From Mytilus galloprovincialis (lineage: Eukaryota; Mollusca; Bivalvia; Mytilida; Mytilidae), in NCBI RefSeq assembly GCF_965363235.1, contig NC_134846.1, forward strand, positions 92,126,571-92,190,570: a stretch of DNA of 64,000 bases, read 5' to 3'. Shown here piece after piece: positions 56,501 to 64,000 of the stretch. Each line of letters starts with the position of its first letter. Positions within the stretch are counted from its first letter, which is position 1. The translations under genes and the position numbers were made by a program. The notes under the pieces are model-generated. The model saw nothing but the letters and a program-made list of their open reading frames with translations. It searched no databases and was not told the DNA's origin.

Positions 56501-57996
56501 GTGGTGGTAATAATGTCGATGATACAGAAGTTAGTGCATTAACAACCAAAGTAACGGAAATGTTGACAACACTAGACGAATTTATACAAAACGGCGGTGG
56601 CAATAAAAAGAAGAAAAAGAAGAAGAAAAAACCGAAAAAGAGATCTAAACGGAAATCTAAAAGGAGAAGGAATAGAAGAAGTAGTGGTGGCAGTAGCAGT
56701 AGTAGTAGTAGTAGTAGTAGTGAAGATGATGGTAATGAGGATAGTAGCAGTAGTAGCGAAGAAGAAGAAAAGAGAGATTGCATAGATAACGCCTTGTTAC
56801 AATCCAAATTAGTTAACTTGCAAATAAACACAGAGAAACATTTGAGAGATCACCTATTAGCCAAGGAAAAATTAAATACCAGAAAAATGATATTTTCATT
56901 CGAGGAAAATAACGACGGATCAGTTTTATTAGAATCTTCCGAATTGTGTGACGGTCAGCTTCACGATGAATTCATGGCAATATGGCAGTATACTATCGAT
57001 TGGGCTATTAAGAATCCCACAATATATAATTCTACCATAATTGCAGAGTTGAAGTCATTCTCCAGGCATGTAATCGTTAATTACAAAAAATTTATTACTT
57101 ATATTAATAACTTGACATCGAGTGGGATATTACACAAACGAGTAAATTTGGCCAAAAAAACGAGCCATACAAACATTCTATTATACCAAACGGGACCTTC
57201 TTTCGAGTATAATCTTAGACCTGTACAAGAAGACCACAAACAGAAAAAAATAGATTACATGAACGATACTATTACAACAGCTAGGGGGGTTATTTACTAC
57301 GACACTATAGGTTTAAATTATTATGTTGGAGACATGTTACAATTTTTAACAAAGACATTTAGGTTTCCAGCCGGTTGTGTTTACGTTGAAGAACCAAATA
57401 CTTTAATATTAACAGACGTGGACGGCCAATTTTGGCAACCAGATAATTATTCCTTGGAAACGTATGGATTTATAAACTTTGAAGAAGACGTCATGTCCGA
57501 TTTAAAAATGAAAATCGATATCAGTAAAGAACCAAATCCTTTGATTACTTCTTATTTACCAACTGTTTGGTTCGTATCTGACAGTAATCCGGATAGAGGA
57601 CAAACCATCATCATTCTTCCAGGACACGACTTATTGAAACAATTTTTGGATCATGCTGATGGAGTATTACTCCAAAATGTTTTACCAATGGCCATTACCA
57701 AAGCAGTTTTGTTCATAAATAACGAAATTAGAAAACTATATAGACATTCCGACACACCAATCATTAATGGTATATTACGTATCATCGATGTACTAGTTGT
57801 TTTACTAGACCATATTAAGCAAACTACAAACCAGTCGGTTTATCTAGATAGATTGGTAGACGAAGTCCAACCCAAGATAACGGAAATCGTTAGACTTGAA
57901 AATAAAAAAAGAAGTTTCTATTTGCAAGTGTATACCGGTTACACAAAAATATCAAACTTTAGAGAGGATATTACAAGAATTTTATTTCCAGATTGA
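53503..57996 (+). CDS. Giant coiled-coil repeat protein (1497 aa), large-tegument-like
   Basis: The N-terminal 750 residues are helical and Gln/Lys/Glu-rich. From about residue 750 to 945 there are about nine Cys-initiated repeats of 24-27 residues (for example CEEILTSVESKISDIK), giving a regular Cys ladder. A Lys-rich block and a Ser/Glu-rich segment (SSSSSSSSSSEDDGNEDSSS) follow near 1035-1090. The C-terminal 400 residues are globular and less repetitive. The first ATG overlaps the preceding gene by 20 bp. The size and architecture recall large tegument proteins, but no deubiquitinase motif is visible. Confidence 0.6.
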   Translation: MDVFENDPIPQYQHPDTRPVVSAATALSSIQAGIKTRVAGKRQAVDSNHDLDWNLEMKVDDYHQTVNDKLEEISKYYETFASNEANFNQLSSKYTQLENQIKKLTEEINQQTGAVIENTDVHSRQTGTKIATHVFNKLQGHAITFIPERVQKMITEEIAEIVNRFDVPNLEQIVEIFANSAKAYNANELHQTPELDLTPKVKDTYTQIAQVKTMIDSYSNALKTQGESAEEKLNMIVEKGGQDLTNITSSVDKKFSKINRNMNNIMAFLNPQIVQTQQSQQSHQPMIEYETVVETLDQKIENMISQVVLRRPQEVALIEPQCDNSKIIELNTVLHERESELIKIQQYLRGIETVQAVKVNETITEEIKLINGKLATMVTSHETEIKQYEAVRQIFNDTLFIPANVDQMTSALTTEMVKKFDTELVSIRQTVYNLHTASQMAISEDVTKKFNNMMELYWAGAVRSKEMVGEIDKFNQNQMMLVQKFTNDAESTIIKAIENAVSITNTAQVAVGNLHDQYNAVSGKIDDMGKSTVDAVTDFTAQVAKIKTGMNDGSQTIANTLKKVATDCQASVTKVVNNAQAAVMTKITDFDKAIAAINKKLSVATLLDSIDKIKEKMDKLISSIPDITDYQKKLDKHLAEFKKKLDNMLNNGGDVSRIGPPPGTEANAADDDPNTIKQKLDRMILLSEQKNINIEEWKKTLDTYFSITQQKERNKETAFQVSENLKEVFKEFNSKLTNIVDNTTEKVNCDDLIKRFEAKIVDNDGNKKCETIVNRFEQELVKIRNNGNCKELISQLEAKFVETNNEKKCEKIVARFETKLAKLVSENKTGKETSKKNSTKCEEILTNLDRKISDIKGDYDTNRCAEILTSVESKISDIRSDYDTSRCEEILTSVESKISDIKRDYDADKCAEILTSLERKISDIKNVTDVSKCEEMLTRLEREFEKNKTCLPFSKAIKKIEDKLDARPDDATFFDTIEKKITDHAETITNLVSQGINSGGGGNNVDDTEVSALTTKVTEMLTTLDEFIQNGGGNKKKKKKKKKPKKRSKRKSKRRRNRRSSGGSSSSSSSSSSEDDGNEDSSSSSEEEEKRDCIDNALLQSKLVNLQINTEKHLRDHLLAKEKLNTRKMIFSFEENNDGSVLLESSELCDGQLHDEFMAIWQYTIDWAIKNPTIYNSTIIAELKSFSRHVIVNYKKFITYINNLTSSGILHKRVNLAKKTSHTNILLYQTGPSFEYNLRPVQEDHKQKKIDYMNDTITTARGVIYYDTIGLNYYVGDMLQFLTKTFRFPAGCVYVEEPNTLILTDVDGQFWQPDNYSLETYGFINFEEDVMSDLKMKIDISKEPNPLITSYLPTVWFVSDSNPDRGQTIIILPGHDLLKQFLDHADGVLLQNVLPMAITKAVLFINNEIRKLYRHSDTPIINGILRIIDVLVVLLDHIKQTTNQSVYLDRLVDEVQPKITEIVRLENKKRSFYLQVYTGYTKISNFREDITRILFPD

Positions 57997-58029
57997 ATAA
58001 AAATGTTATAGTTTTGTTACATTGTTTGT

Positions 58030-58398
58030 TCATTTTTTAGCAACATTATTGTCAAAATACAAAACCGTGTCTTCATCAGGATAGGCGTTGTCTGCGTTAC
58101 CACTACAAATCCATTGCGCATCCATAACGTGAGACATGATAGCGTTTACGGAGTCTTTATTCTTGATGGAATTGTCCAGTTTCTTAATTTGCACCAAGCA
58201 TTTCGCCATGCTACCAATCACCGCTTTCATCTCTTCAAAGTTTTCCTTAATTTCTCGTTTTAGCTGTATGAAATCTGCATTGGGTGGAATCACGAATTCG
58301 ATAACATTATCATCACCATAATTTCTTTTATTAATATTTCCCGCACTCAACGATGCAACAATAGACAAGACCATTACTGATAAAACAACTATATTCAT
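58030..58398 (-). CDS. Small secreted protein (122 aa)
   Basis: A signal peptide (MNIVVLSVMVLSIVASLSAG) precedes a mature region that begins NINKRN, a possible dibasic processing site, and has only two Cys. Amphipathic helices dominate the middle (residues 45-90). It is convergent with the giant coiled-coil gene and lies on the same strand as RNR2. No family recognised; a secreted or lumenal virion factor is possible. Confidence 0.6.
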   Translation of the reverse strand: MNIVVLSVMVLSIVASLSAGNINKRNYGDDNVIEFVIPPNADFIQLKREIKENFEEMKAVIGSMAKCLVQIKKLDNSIKNKDSVNAIMSHVMDAQWICSGNADNAYPDEDTVLYFDNNVAKK

Positions 58399-58475
58399 TA
58401 TTGTTTGTTTGATTGATATCTTTTCTTCCTCCTCCTCTTTTTTTTCTTTTCTGTAAAGAAATAATGTTATATTTT

Positions 58476-59453
58476 TTAAAAAAAAGCTTCTGTGGTAAAA
58501 AAATTCAAATCATTGATTTTTGATCTAAAAAATCTCGAATACTCTGTTACTCTTTTTTCAAAAAAATTTGATCTGCCGTCTAGAGAAATGTTTTCCATGA
58601 ACGAAAAGGGATTTTTTGCATTAAAATAAGCTTCGTTTCCCAATTGACACAACAGTCTATCACCAACGTATTCTATATACGTTGACATTTTTTTTGAATT
58701 CATCCCAATCAAATCGCATGGCAAAGCATTAATTAAAAAGTCCTTTTCGATTGCTATGGCATCAAGAATAATATCTCGAACGGTTTCTTTAGAAGGTTTG
58801 TTAATTAAATGGTCGTTAAATAACAAGCATGCAAAGTCGCAATGCATCCCTTCGTCTCTACTAATTAATTCGTTGCTGGCAGTTAACGCTGGTAGTAATC
58901 CTCTATTTTTAATCCAAAAAATAGACGCAAAGCTACCAGAAAAAAAAATACCTTCAACCGCCGCAAAAGCCACAAGACGTTCTCCAAAACTCGCAGTCTC
59001 GGACTGTATCCATTTTTTACTCCATTCCGCCTTTTTTTTAATTGTGGGCATAGTTTCTATTGCATTAAATAAAAATTTTTTTTGCTTTCGATCTTTAATG
59101 TACGACTCAATTAACTGACTATACAACTCCGAATGTATGTTTTCCATCATCACCTGAAATCCATAAAAAACTTTTGCCTCCAAGTATTGGACTTCTTTGG
59201 AAAACCGTTCAACTATATTTTCATTAACTATGCCATCACTGGCTGCAAAAAAAGCCAAAACGTGAGATATAAATTTTCGTTCTTTATCATTTAAATCATT
59301 TTTCCAATGCACGATGTCTGTAGAAAAATCCAGCTCTTCAACCGTCCAAAAACTAGCTTCTGTCCTTTTATACATGTTCCATATGTCATGATGTTGTATA
59401 GGATAAGTAACATACCTACTTTGTTTCGGATCTAACAGTGGTTCCTCTGTCAT
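58476..59453 (-). CDS. RNR2: Ribonucleotide reductase small subunit (R2)
   Basis: The 325-residue protein carries the class Ia R2 iron ligands and radical site: [11 protein letters not shown] (E, H and the radical Tyr), EGIFFSG and DEGMHC. The C-terminus ends FFTTEAFF, similar in type to the R1-binding tail. With R1 it reduces ribonucleoside diphosphates to deoxy forms for DNA synthesis. All catalytic residues appear intact. It is divergent from R1, with 239 bp between ATGs, probably sharing a regulatory region with palindromes. Confidence 0.94.
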   Translation of the reverse strand: MTEEPLLDPKQSRYVTYPIQHHDIWNMYKRTEASFWTVEELDFSTDIVHWKNDLNDKERKFISHVLAFFAASDGIVNENIVERFSKEVQYLEAKVFYGFQVMMENIHSELYSQLIESYIKDRKQKKFLFNAIETMPTIKKKAEWSKKWIQSETASFGERLVAFAAVEGIFFSGSFASIFWIKNRGLLPALTASNELISRDEGMHCDFACLLFNDHLINKPSKETVRDIILDAIAIEKDFLINALPCDLIGMNSKKMSTYIEYVGDRLLCQLGNEAYFNAKNPFSFMENISLDGRSNFFEKRVTEYSRFFRSKINDLNFFTTEAFF

Positions 59454-59534
59454 ATTAAAATCTTACCGAAATATATTTTTCTTTATCCTGAGTAAGTGAA
59501 TGATGATTTACTTCACGATCTGTATTATATATTA

Positions 59535-59625
59535 GATTTTTAATCGAAACAATATTATTGTTTTAAATGTATTTTATTGTTTCAATAAATTCCACAAAAC
59601 AATAATATTGTTGAAACAATATTAT
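59535..59625. repeat. Palindromic repeats between divergent RNR genes
   Basis: CGAAACAATATTATTGTTT, ATTGTTTCAATAAA, AACAATAATATTGTTGAAACAAT and related units fill the gap. A shared bidirectional promoter is likely. Confidence 0.75.
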
Positions 59626-59634
59626 AAAAATATG

Positions 59635-59642
59635 TATATATA
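59635..59642 (+). promoter_or_regulatory. TATA-like box of RNR1
   Basis: TATATATA lies about 58 bp before the RNR1 ATG, after the palindrome cluster; TATAAAAA at 59623 is an alternative. Confidence 0.45.
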
Positions 59643-59692
59643 TCGTTATTTAACGTCACACAAGAACACATTTTTATTTTTATTACCCAAAA

Positions 59693-62029
59693 ATGGACAG
59701 TCAGGGGGGAGAGCAATTTGTTATTAAAAGAAATGGCGAAAAAGTCCCTATCGATTGGCAAAAATTTTTCTCACGAATTACTCATCTCTGTAGCAAACCC
59801 TATCGTTTACACGAAAATGTTGATGTGAATGAAATAGTTAGGAAAACCACCGAAGGCGTTTACCCAGATATCTCGACCGTCCAATTAGATGAGCTAGCAT
59901 GTAGAGAGACAACAACAATGATGGTGTTTCATCCCGATTACGGTATTTTGGCGGCTAGAATCGCCATGGCTAAATTATATAAAGAAACACCAGATACTTT
60001 CAGCGAAGCAATGGATAAATTATATAAACACGGTACCATATCGCAAAAGATTAATTCTATGGTACAGCAAAACGCTAAAGAGCTCAACTCTCTGGTTGTT
60101 AATGATCGAGATTTTGATTACAGTATTTTGGGTTTTAGAACAATGGAAAAGGCATATTTACTAAGAATTAATGGAAAAATAGTAGAACGTCCACAATACA
60201 TGATGATGAGAGTAGCAGTTGCTTTGAATTTAGAATACGTTATGGAAGACATTATAGAAACGTATACGGCTATATCTGAAAAAATGTACACTCACGCCAC
60301 ACCAACCCTGCTAAACGCAGGAGTGATCAAAAATCAATTGTCTAGTTGTTTTTTGGCTACGTCCACCAGTAGTAGTATTGCAGATTTATTTCACAATATC
60401 CTTCCCGAATGTGTTGACATTTCTTCGACGGCTGGTGGGCTTAGTATTAATTTTCACAACGCGCCAGCCAATGGTAGCTTCGTTTCCGATACAGACGGTA
60501 TATCTCGTGGTATAGTGCCACGGTTAAGAGTTTTTAATTCCACGACAAGACTCGTCAATCAGGGAGATAAAAGAAAGGGACCTTTGGTTTTTTTTCTGGA
60601 ACCATGGCATGCCGACATAATTGCGTTCTTAGATCTTAAAAAAAATACGGGGGTAGATGAAGAAAGGACCAGAGATTTGTTCACAGCGTTATGGCTTCCG
60701 AATCTGTTTTTTGAAAGAGTTCGAGCTGGTGCAGACTGGACTTTAATGTGTCCTAGCGAATGTGAAGGTTTATCCGATTGCTACGGTGCTGAGTTTGAAA
60801 AGTTATACACGTCTTACGAGAATGATCCCAGTAAGAAATACAATCAAGTTGTAAAGGCCCGAGATATATGGCAAAGTATTATTATGGCACAAATTGAAAC
60901 CGGAACCCCTTACATGCTACTCAAAGATGAATGTAACGAAAAATCCAACCATAAACATTTAGGGACTATAAAGAGCAGCAATCTGTGTGCAGAAATCATA
61001 CATTTTAGTAATGATGAAGAGACAGGTGTGTGCACTTTAGGTTCATTAGCTCTACCCAAATTTGTAACGTCTGATGGAACATTTAATTTTGAAGAAATGG
61101 GTAAAATTGTCAAATTAATGGTTCGCAATTTAAATCGCGTTATCGATACAACTTTTTATCCTTCTGACAAAGCAAAACTGAGTAACGATCGACATAGGTC
61201 AATTGGAATAGGGGTACAAGGCCTAGCTGATACATACATGCAAATGAAATTTCCGTTTGATAGCGAAGAGGCTGCAGATTTGAACAAGTTAATCTTTGAA
61301 AAAATATACTTTTCGGCCTTGGAATCAAGTTGTACATTAGCTAAGAAATACGGAACTTATGAGTCTTACAAGGGTAGTCCCGTGAGCGAAGGAATATTAC
61401 AAACAGACATGTGGGGCATTAAAGACGAAAATAGCAAATTAGATTGGGCCGGTTTGAGAGCAGACATTGCGCAACATGGACTCCGCAACAGTTTATTAAC
61501 AGCTTGTATGCCAACCGCATCGACCGCTTCAATTTTGGGTAATAACGAATCCATTGAACCATACACCAGTAACATTTTTACTAGAAGAGTCATGTCTGGC
61601 GAATTCCAAATCGTCAATCCGCACATGGTAAAGGATCTATTGAATTTAAACATGTGGAACGATAGCATGAAGAATAGAATTATTGCGAATAAAGGTTCAA
61701 TCCAAGATATTGAAAATATCCCTCAAGAGATCAAAGATCTATACAAGACTGTATGGGAACTATCGATGAAACCAATCATGAAACAATCTGCCGACAGAGG
61801 TCCATACTGTGATCACTCACAGTCACTTAACCTGTTTATCGGACAACCGACTTATCAGAATATATCTAGCATGCTATTTTATGGATATGAATTAAGACTT
61901 AAAACATTGATGTATTACTTGCGAGGATTAACTGCGGTGACTCCAGTTGCAGTTACTACTGCGTTTAAACCAAAAAAACCGATTTATAAATGCGACGACA
62001 ACGAATCGTGCATTATGTGCTCTGCTTGA
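59693..62029 (+). CDS. RNR1: Ribonucleotide reductase large subunit (R1)
   Basis: The 778-residue protein has the ATP-cone (FVIKRNGEKVPIDWQKFFSRI) at the N-terminus, the first active-site Cys in NQLSSCFL, NLCAEI with the catalytic Asn-Cys-Glu, and the redox-active C-terminal pair (SCIMCSA). This is the intact class Ia cellular-type R1, not the truncated or inactive homologues of some herpesviruses. It pairs with R2 at 58476-59453. The ATG at 59693 follows an A-rich leader. Activity and dATP regulation are expected from the complete motif set. Confidence 0.95.
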   Translation: MDSQGGEQFVIKRNGEKVPIDWQKFFSRITHLCSKPYRLHENVDVNEIVRKTTEGVYPDISTVQLDELACRETTTMMVFHPDYGILAARIAMAKLYKETPDTFSEAMDKLYKHGTISQKINSMVQQNAKELNSLVVNDRDFDYSILGFRTMEKAYLLRINGKIVERPQYMMMRVAVALNLEYVMEDIIETYTAISEKMYTHATPTLLNAGVIKNQLSSCFLATSTSSSIADLFHNILPECVDISSTAGGLSINFHNAPANGSFVSDTDGISRGIVPRLRVFNSTTRLVNQGDKRKGPLVFFLEPWHADIIAFLDLKKNTGVDEERTRDLFTALWLPNLFFERVRAGADWTLMCPSECEGLSDCYGAEFEKLYTSYENDPSKKYNQVVKARDIWQSIIMAQIETGTPYMLLKDECNEKSNHKHLGTIKSSNLCAEIIHFSNDEETGVCTLGSLALPKFVTSDGTFNFEEMGKIVKLMVRNLNRVIDTTFYPSDKAKLSNDRHRSIGIGVQGLADTYMQMKFPFDSEEAADLNKLIFEKIYFSALESSCTLAKKYGTYESYKGSPVSEGILQTDMWGIKDENSKLDWAGLRADIAQHGLRNSLLTACMPTASTASILGNNESIEPYTSNIFTRRVMSGEFQIVNPHMVKDLLNLNMWNDSMKNRIIANKGSIQDIENIPQEIKDLYKTVWELSMKPIMKQSADRGPYCDHSQSLNLFIGQPTYQNISSMLFYGYELRLKTLMYYLRGLTAVTPVAVTTAFKPKKPIYKCDDNESCIMCSA

Positions 62030-62117
62030 AACAATTCATTTTTATTGTTATTAATGATTTTATAATATTATATGATATTTTAACCTTAAAAAAAATAAAG
62101 TTGTCATTACAAAAAAA

Positions 62118-62957
62118 ATGTCTTCTCTTTTTTTGAGAATCCAAGGTCTGGTGCTGGGGATAGTACATGTTACATGTAGTGCTATAGCGCTGTTCATGAC
62201 AATCTCTAAAAATTTTAATACCGATTTCCCATTGCATTATAACAAAAATGTATGGGTCGACTGTAAAACCTTTAGACATGAAGAATTTGTAATACCGGAT
62301 AAGCCTCTCCTACAAATGAGAATCAGAGATTGGTGTAATCATACAACGTCTGATAAAGCCATGAGTTATAGTGAACCGGTATGGTTTGATATAGGTTTTG
62401 GATGGTTAGTGTTCACTTATTTCATATGGACAGGATTATTCCATATTTTTTACGTAACATTCTGGTGGAACAGATATACTCAATGCGTTATTGAAGACAG
62501 ACAATGTTTTTTCTTACGTTGGTTCGAATATGCTTGGAGCGCATCAGTCATGATGTTTATGATTTCATATTTTCTAGGAATAACAAACATTTTTGTTTTA
62601 TGTTTTGTGTGTTTAATTTTTTATTTCATAATAGCCTTACCGTTTATTGTCAACAAAAATGGAACGTTACAAGATTATGTTATAGCAGGTGTGACATACA
62701 TTGTTTTATGGGCATTCCTGTTCGCAATATTTTTTTGTCAGAATCAAGATTGGCTTGATCGAGTTCCAGGGTTTGTTTATGCTATTATTTTTATAGAGTT
62801 TGTCTTGTACAATGTGTTTCCAATCATATTCGTAATTGAAAGATGGAGGATAAAGAATGATATGGATTTAATCCTGACGGAATCGTTGTATAATTTATTC
62901 TCAGCACTCTCTAAATTATTATTGGGAATAATATTAGGTTTCTTTGTTTTTATGTAA
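62118..62957 (+). CDS. Heliorhodopsin-like seven-helix protein
   Basis: The 279-residue protein has seven predicted transmembrane helices and a long loop after the first helix (about residues 31-90). Motif evidence for heliorhodopsin: H17 in TM1, H109 in TM2 (GLFHIF), then RWFEYAWSASVMM in TM3 with E137 as the candidate Schiff-base counterion, and VPGFVYAI at TM6. TM7 (SLYNLFSALSKLLLG) contains K266, the candidate retinal-binding lysine. Heliorhodopsins are light-sensing proteins of inverted topology; related genes occur in some algal viruses. Why an animal virus would encode one is unknown; light-independent membrane roles are possible. It lies 88 bp after RNR1, with an A-rich leader before the ATG. 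Confidence 0.82.
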   Translation: MSSLFLRIQGLVLGIVHVTCSAIALFMTISKNFNTDFPLHYNKNVWVDCKTFRHEEFVIPDKPLLQMRIRDWCNHTTSDKAMSYSEPVWFDIGFGWLVFTYFIWTGLFHIFYVTFWWNRYTQCVIEDRQCFFLRWFEYAWSASVMMFMISYFLGITNIFVLCFVCLIFYFIIALPFIVNKNGTLQDYVIAGVTYIVLWAFLFAIFFCQNQDWLDRVPGFVYAIIFIEFVLYNVFPIIFVIERWRIKNDMDLILTESLYNLFSALSKLLLGIILGFFVFM

Positions 62958-63021
62958 AATTTGATAAATAAAAAAATAATAATATTATAAATTTTGATTC
63001 TGGTTCAATAAATGCATTGAA

Positions 63022-63786
63022 ACGAATTATGATCATTTCGTATCGGACAACAGATTGTGTTGGCGTGGGGATGGTATATACTATTGTTGTTCTGATTATC
63101 ACAAGGTATACAATTCAAGTATAAACAAGTATATATGCACCCGATGTCTTAAAGGTTACCATGGTAGAGAATGTGACGAACTGTGTCCAAGTGATTCATA
63201 TGGATATAGATGTTTACAGACTTGTAATTGTAAGATCGGAGAAATATGTCATCATGCCGAAGGATGTATAGGTCAAGATATGACTACACCACCAATGGTA
63301 ACACTAAAACCACAACCACCAATAGTAACTACGATTGACCCAGCTGAAATTAATAAAACATCGATTGATTGTAGCCATCTGATTAACCTGGCAATTGTTC
63401 CTACCTTACGTACGAACTCTATATATAGCAAACAAATCATAATTCATTTAGGAGCTGTCCCAAACGATAGTATATGTTTGACTTATCCACTGCTAACTTT
63501 TAGTTTAACTGGTTGGAATAGACAATTTTCTGGACAAATGACTCCACGTGGTAAAATAAGACTGGGAACCTTACAACATGTAGAGAAATGTAACAGTACT
63601 ACCGATAGGAAAAGTTTTGAAATAAATGACTCAAAATATAACTTCACTAACTATATACTGGAGTCTACACCGGTTGCAGACAGATTTGATAAAAGTGACA
63701 GTTCATCACGTGGTGAAGGAAAATGGATTACCATGACTGTCTTAATGCTGGCGCGGAGCCTGCTCTTTGGGAACTGTCTGGTATGA
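63022..63786 (+). CDS. EGF-like/gB-fragment chimera, start unclear
   Basis: The frame is open from 63022 but has no ATG before the Cys-rich start. It encodes one EGF-like/MEGF-type segment (CTRCLKGYHGREC, CPSDSYGYRC, CNCKIGEICHHAEGC), a Thr/Pro linker, and then about 90 residues homologous to the gB core at 35654-38737: LGAVPNDSICLTYPLLTF aligns with LGVVPSENKCYSYPLVKF, and three Cys match C660, C705 and C743. A hydrophobic C-terminus follows. The missing start suggests splicing from an upstream exon (CGGACAACAG before 63054 could be an acceptor), a non-ATG start, or decay. A GTATGA donor-like site overlaps the stop. Confidence 0.65.
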   Translation, partial: TNYDHFVSDNRLCWRGDGIYYCCSDYHKVYNSSINKYICTRCLKGYHGRECDELCPSDSYGYRCLQTCNCKIGEICHHAEGCIGQDMTTPPMVTLKPQPPIVTTIDPAEINKTSIDCSHLINLAIVPTLRTNSIYSKQIIIHLGAVPNDSICLTYPLLTFSLTGWNRQFSGQMTPRGKIRLGTLQHVEKCNSTTDRKSFEINDSKYNFTNYILESTPVADRFDKSDSSSRGEGKWITMTVLMLARSLLFGNCLV

Positions 63787-64000
63787 TGATTGATTGATTG
63801 GATGCGAACGAATATAGGTGGGTGGACCGGAACCCGATTAACAATGACGAACGTGTGTGTGTGTGTGTGACGAACTTTTTTTTGAATTTGAATTTTGAAT
63901 TTTGAATTTGACTTACGAGACCGTTGTGACATTATTGTATATTATTGTATATATATATAATTATATTATAAAAAAATAATAATAATAATAATAATAAAAA
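63787..64000. other. Noncoding right edge with microsatellites
   Basis: No ORF is supported. A GTGTGTGTGTGTGTGTGTG run begins at about 63850. Short GAATTTGAATTTTGAATTTT repeats follow, then TATATA and an (AAT)n tract at the end. The low complexity differs from the palindrome-rich intergenic regions of the rest of the window and could mark a contig edge. Confidence 0.6.

Noticed and set aside
63029-63124. 31-codon hydrophobic ORF overlapping the EGF/gB chimera, considered as its signal peptide
   Set aside because: It is in another frame and its polar start and length do not make a convincing signal; joining it would remove the first Cys-rich segment.
1-64000. tRNA, rRNA or transposase genes
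   Set aside because: No cloverleaf, rRNA-like segment or transposase/integrase motif was recognised in any frame by eye.

Overview
This window is a gene-dense, AT-rich stretch of a large double-stranded DNA virus. It is most consistent with a mollusc-infecting herpesvirus (Malacoherpesviridae-like, order Herpesvirales). The herpesviral assignment rests on a capsid maturation protease/scaffold gene with two recognisable cleavage sites, a glycoprotein B-like fusion protein, a family B DNA polymerase, a helicase-primase type primase, and an alkaline-nuclease-like PD-(D/E)XK protein. BIR/RING proteins and the absence of vertebrate-type gene blocks suggest an invertebrate host. The species is not identified here.

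Layout. 1-6.5 kb is a multigene-family region: three P-loop kinase-like paralogues, three members of an unnamed family ('family A'; a fourth lies at 29.4 kb), and an inhibitor-of-apoptosis gene with three apparent GT-AG introns. 6.6-17 kb holds a DUF4326 protein, a two-BIR protein, small secreted or membrane glycoproteins, a RING-nuclease fusion, dUTPase and several unassigned ORFs. 17-26 kb is a capsid/replication block: a probable major capsid protein, protease/scaffold and primase. 26-31 kb has a C5 cytosine methyltransferase, thymidylate kinase, a PHD-like protein and the repeat-rich family A member. 31-46 kb has unassigned nuclear or structural ORFs, the gB-like protein, an acidic nuclear protein, a UL24-like nuclease candidate and a two-member small family. 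46-58 kb carries the polymerase followed by two very large coiled-coil proteins whose ORFs overlap head to tail. 58-64 kb has both ribonucleotide reductase subunits in divergent orientation, a heliorhodopsin-like 7-TM protein, and a chimera of an EGF-like segment with a fragment of gB.

Functionally the window supplies replication enzymes (polymerase, primase, nucleases), a nucleotide-supply set (dUTPase, ribonucleotide reductase R1 and R2, thymidylate kinase, kinase-like paralogues), capsid assembly, membrane fusion, and host-cell control (two IAP/BIR proteins, RING and PHD proteins). Intergenic regions are filled with one family of palindromes built from AACAAT/ATTGTT, often next to TATA-like boxes. 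Several loci contain reading-frame breaks; two coincide with homopolymer runs and may be real slippage sites or sequencing errors. Starts below use ATG; longer frames opening with TTG, GTG or CTG were trimmed.
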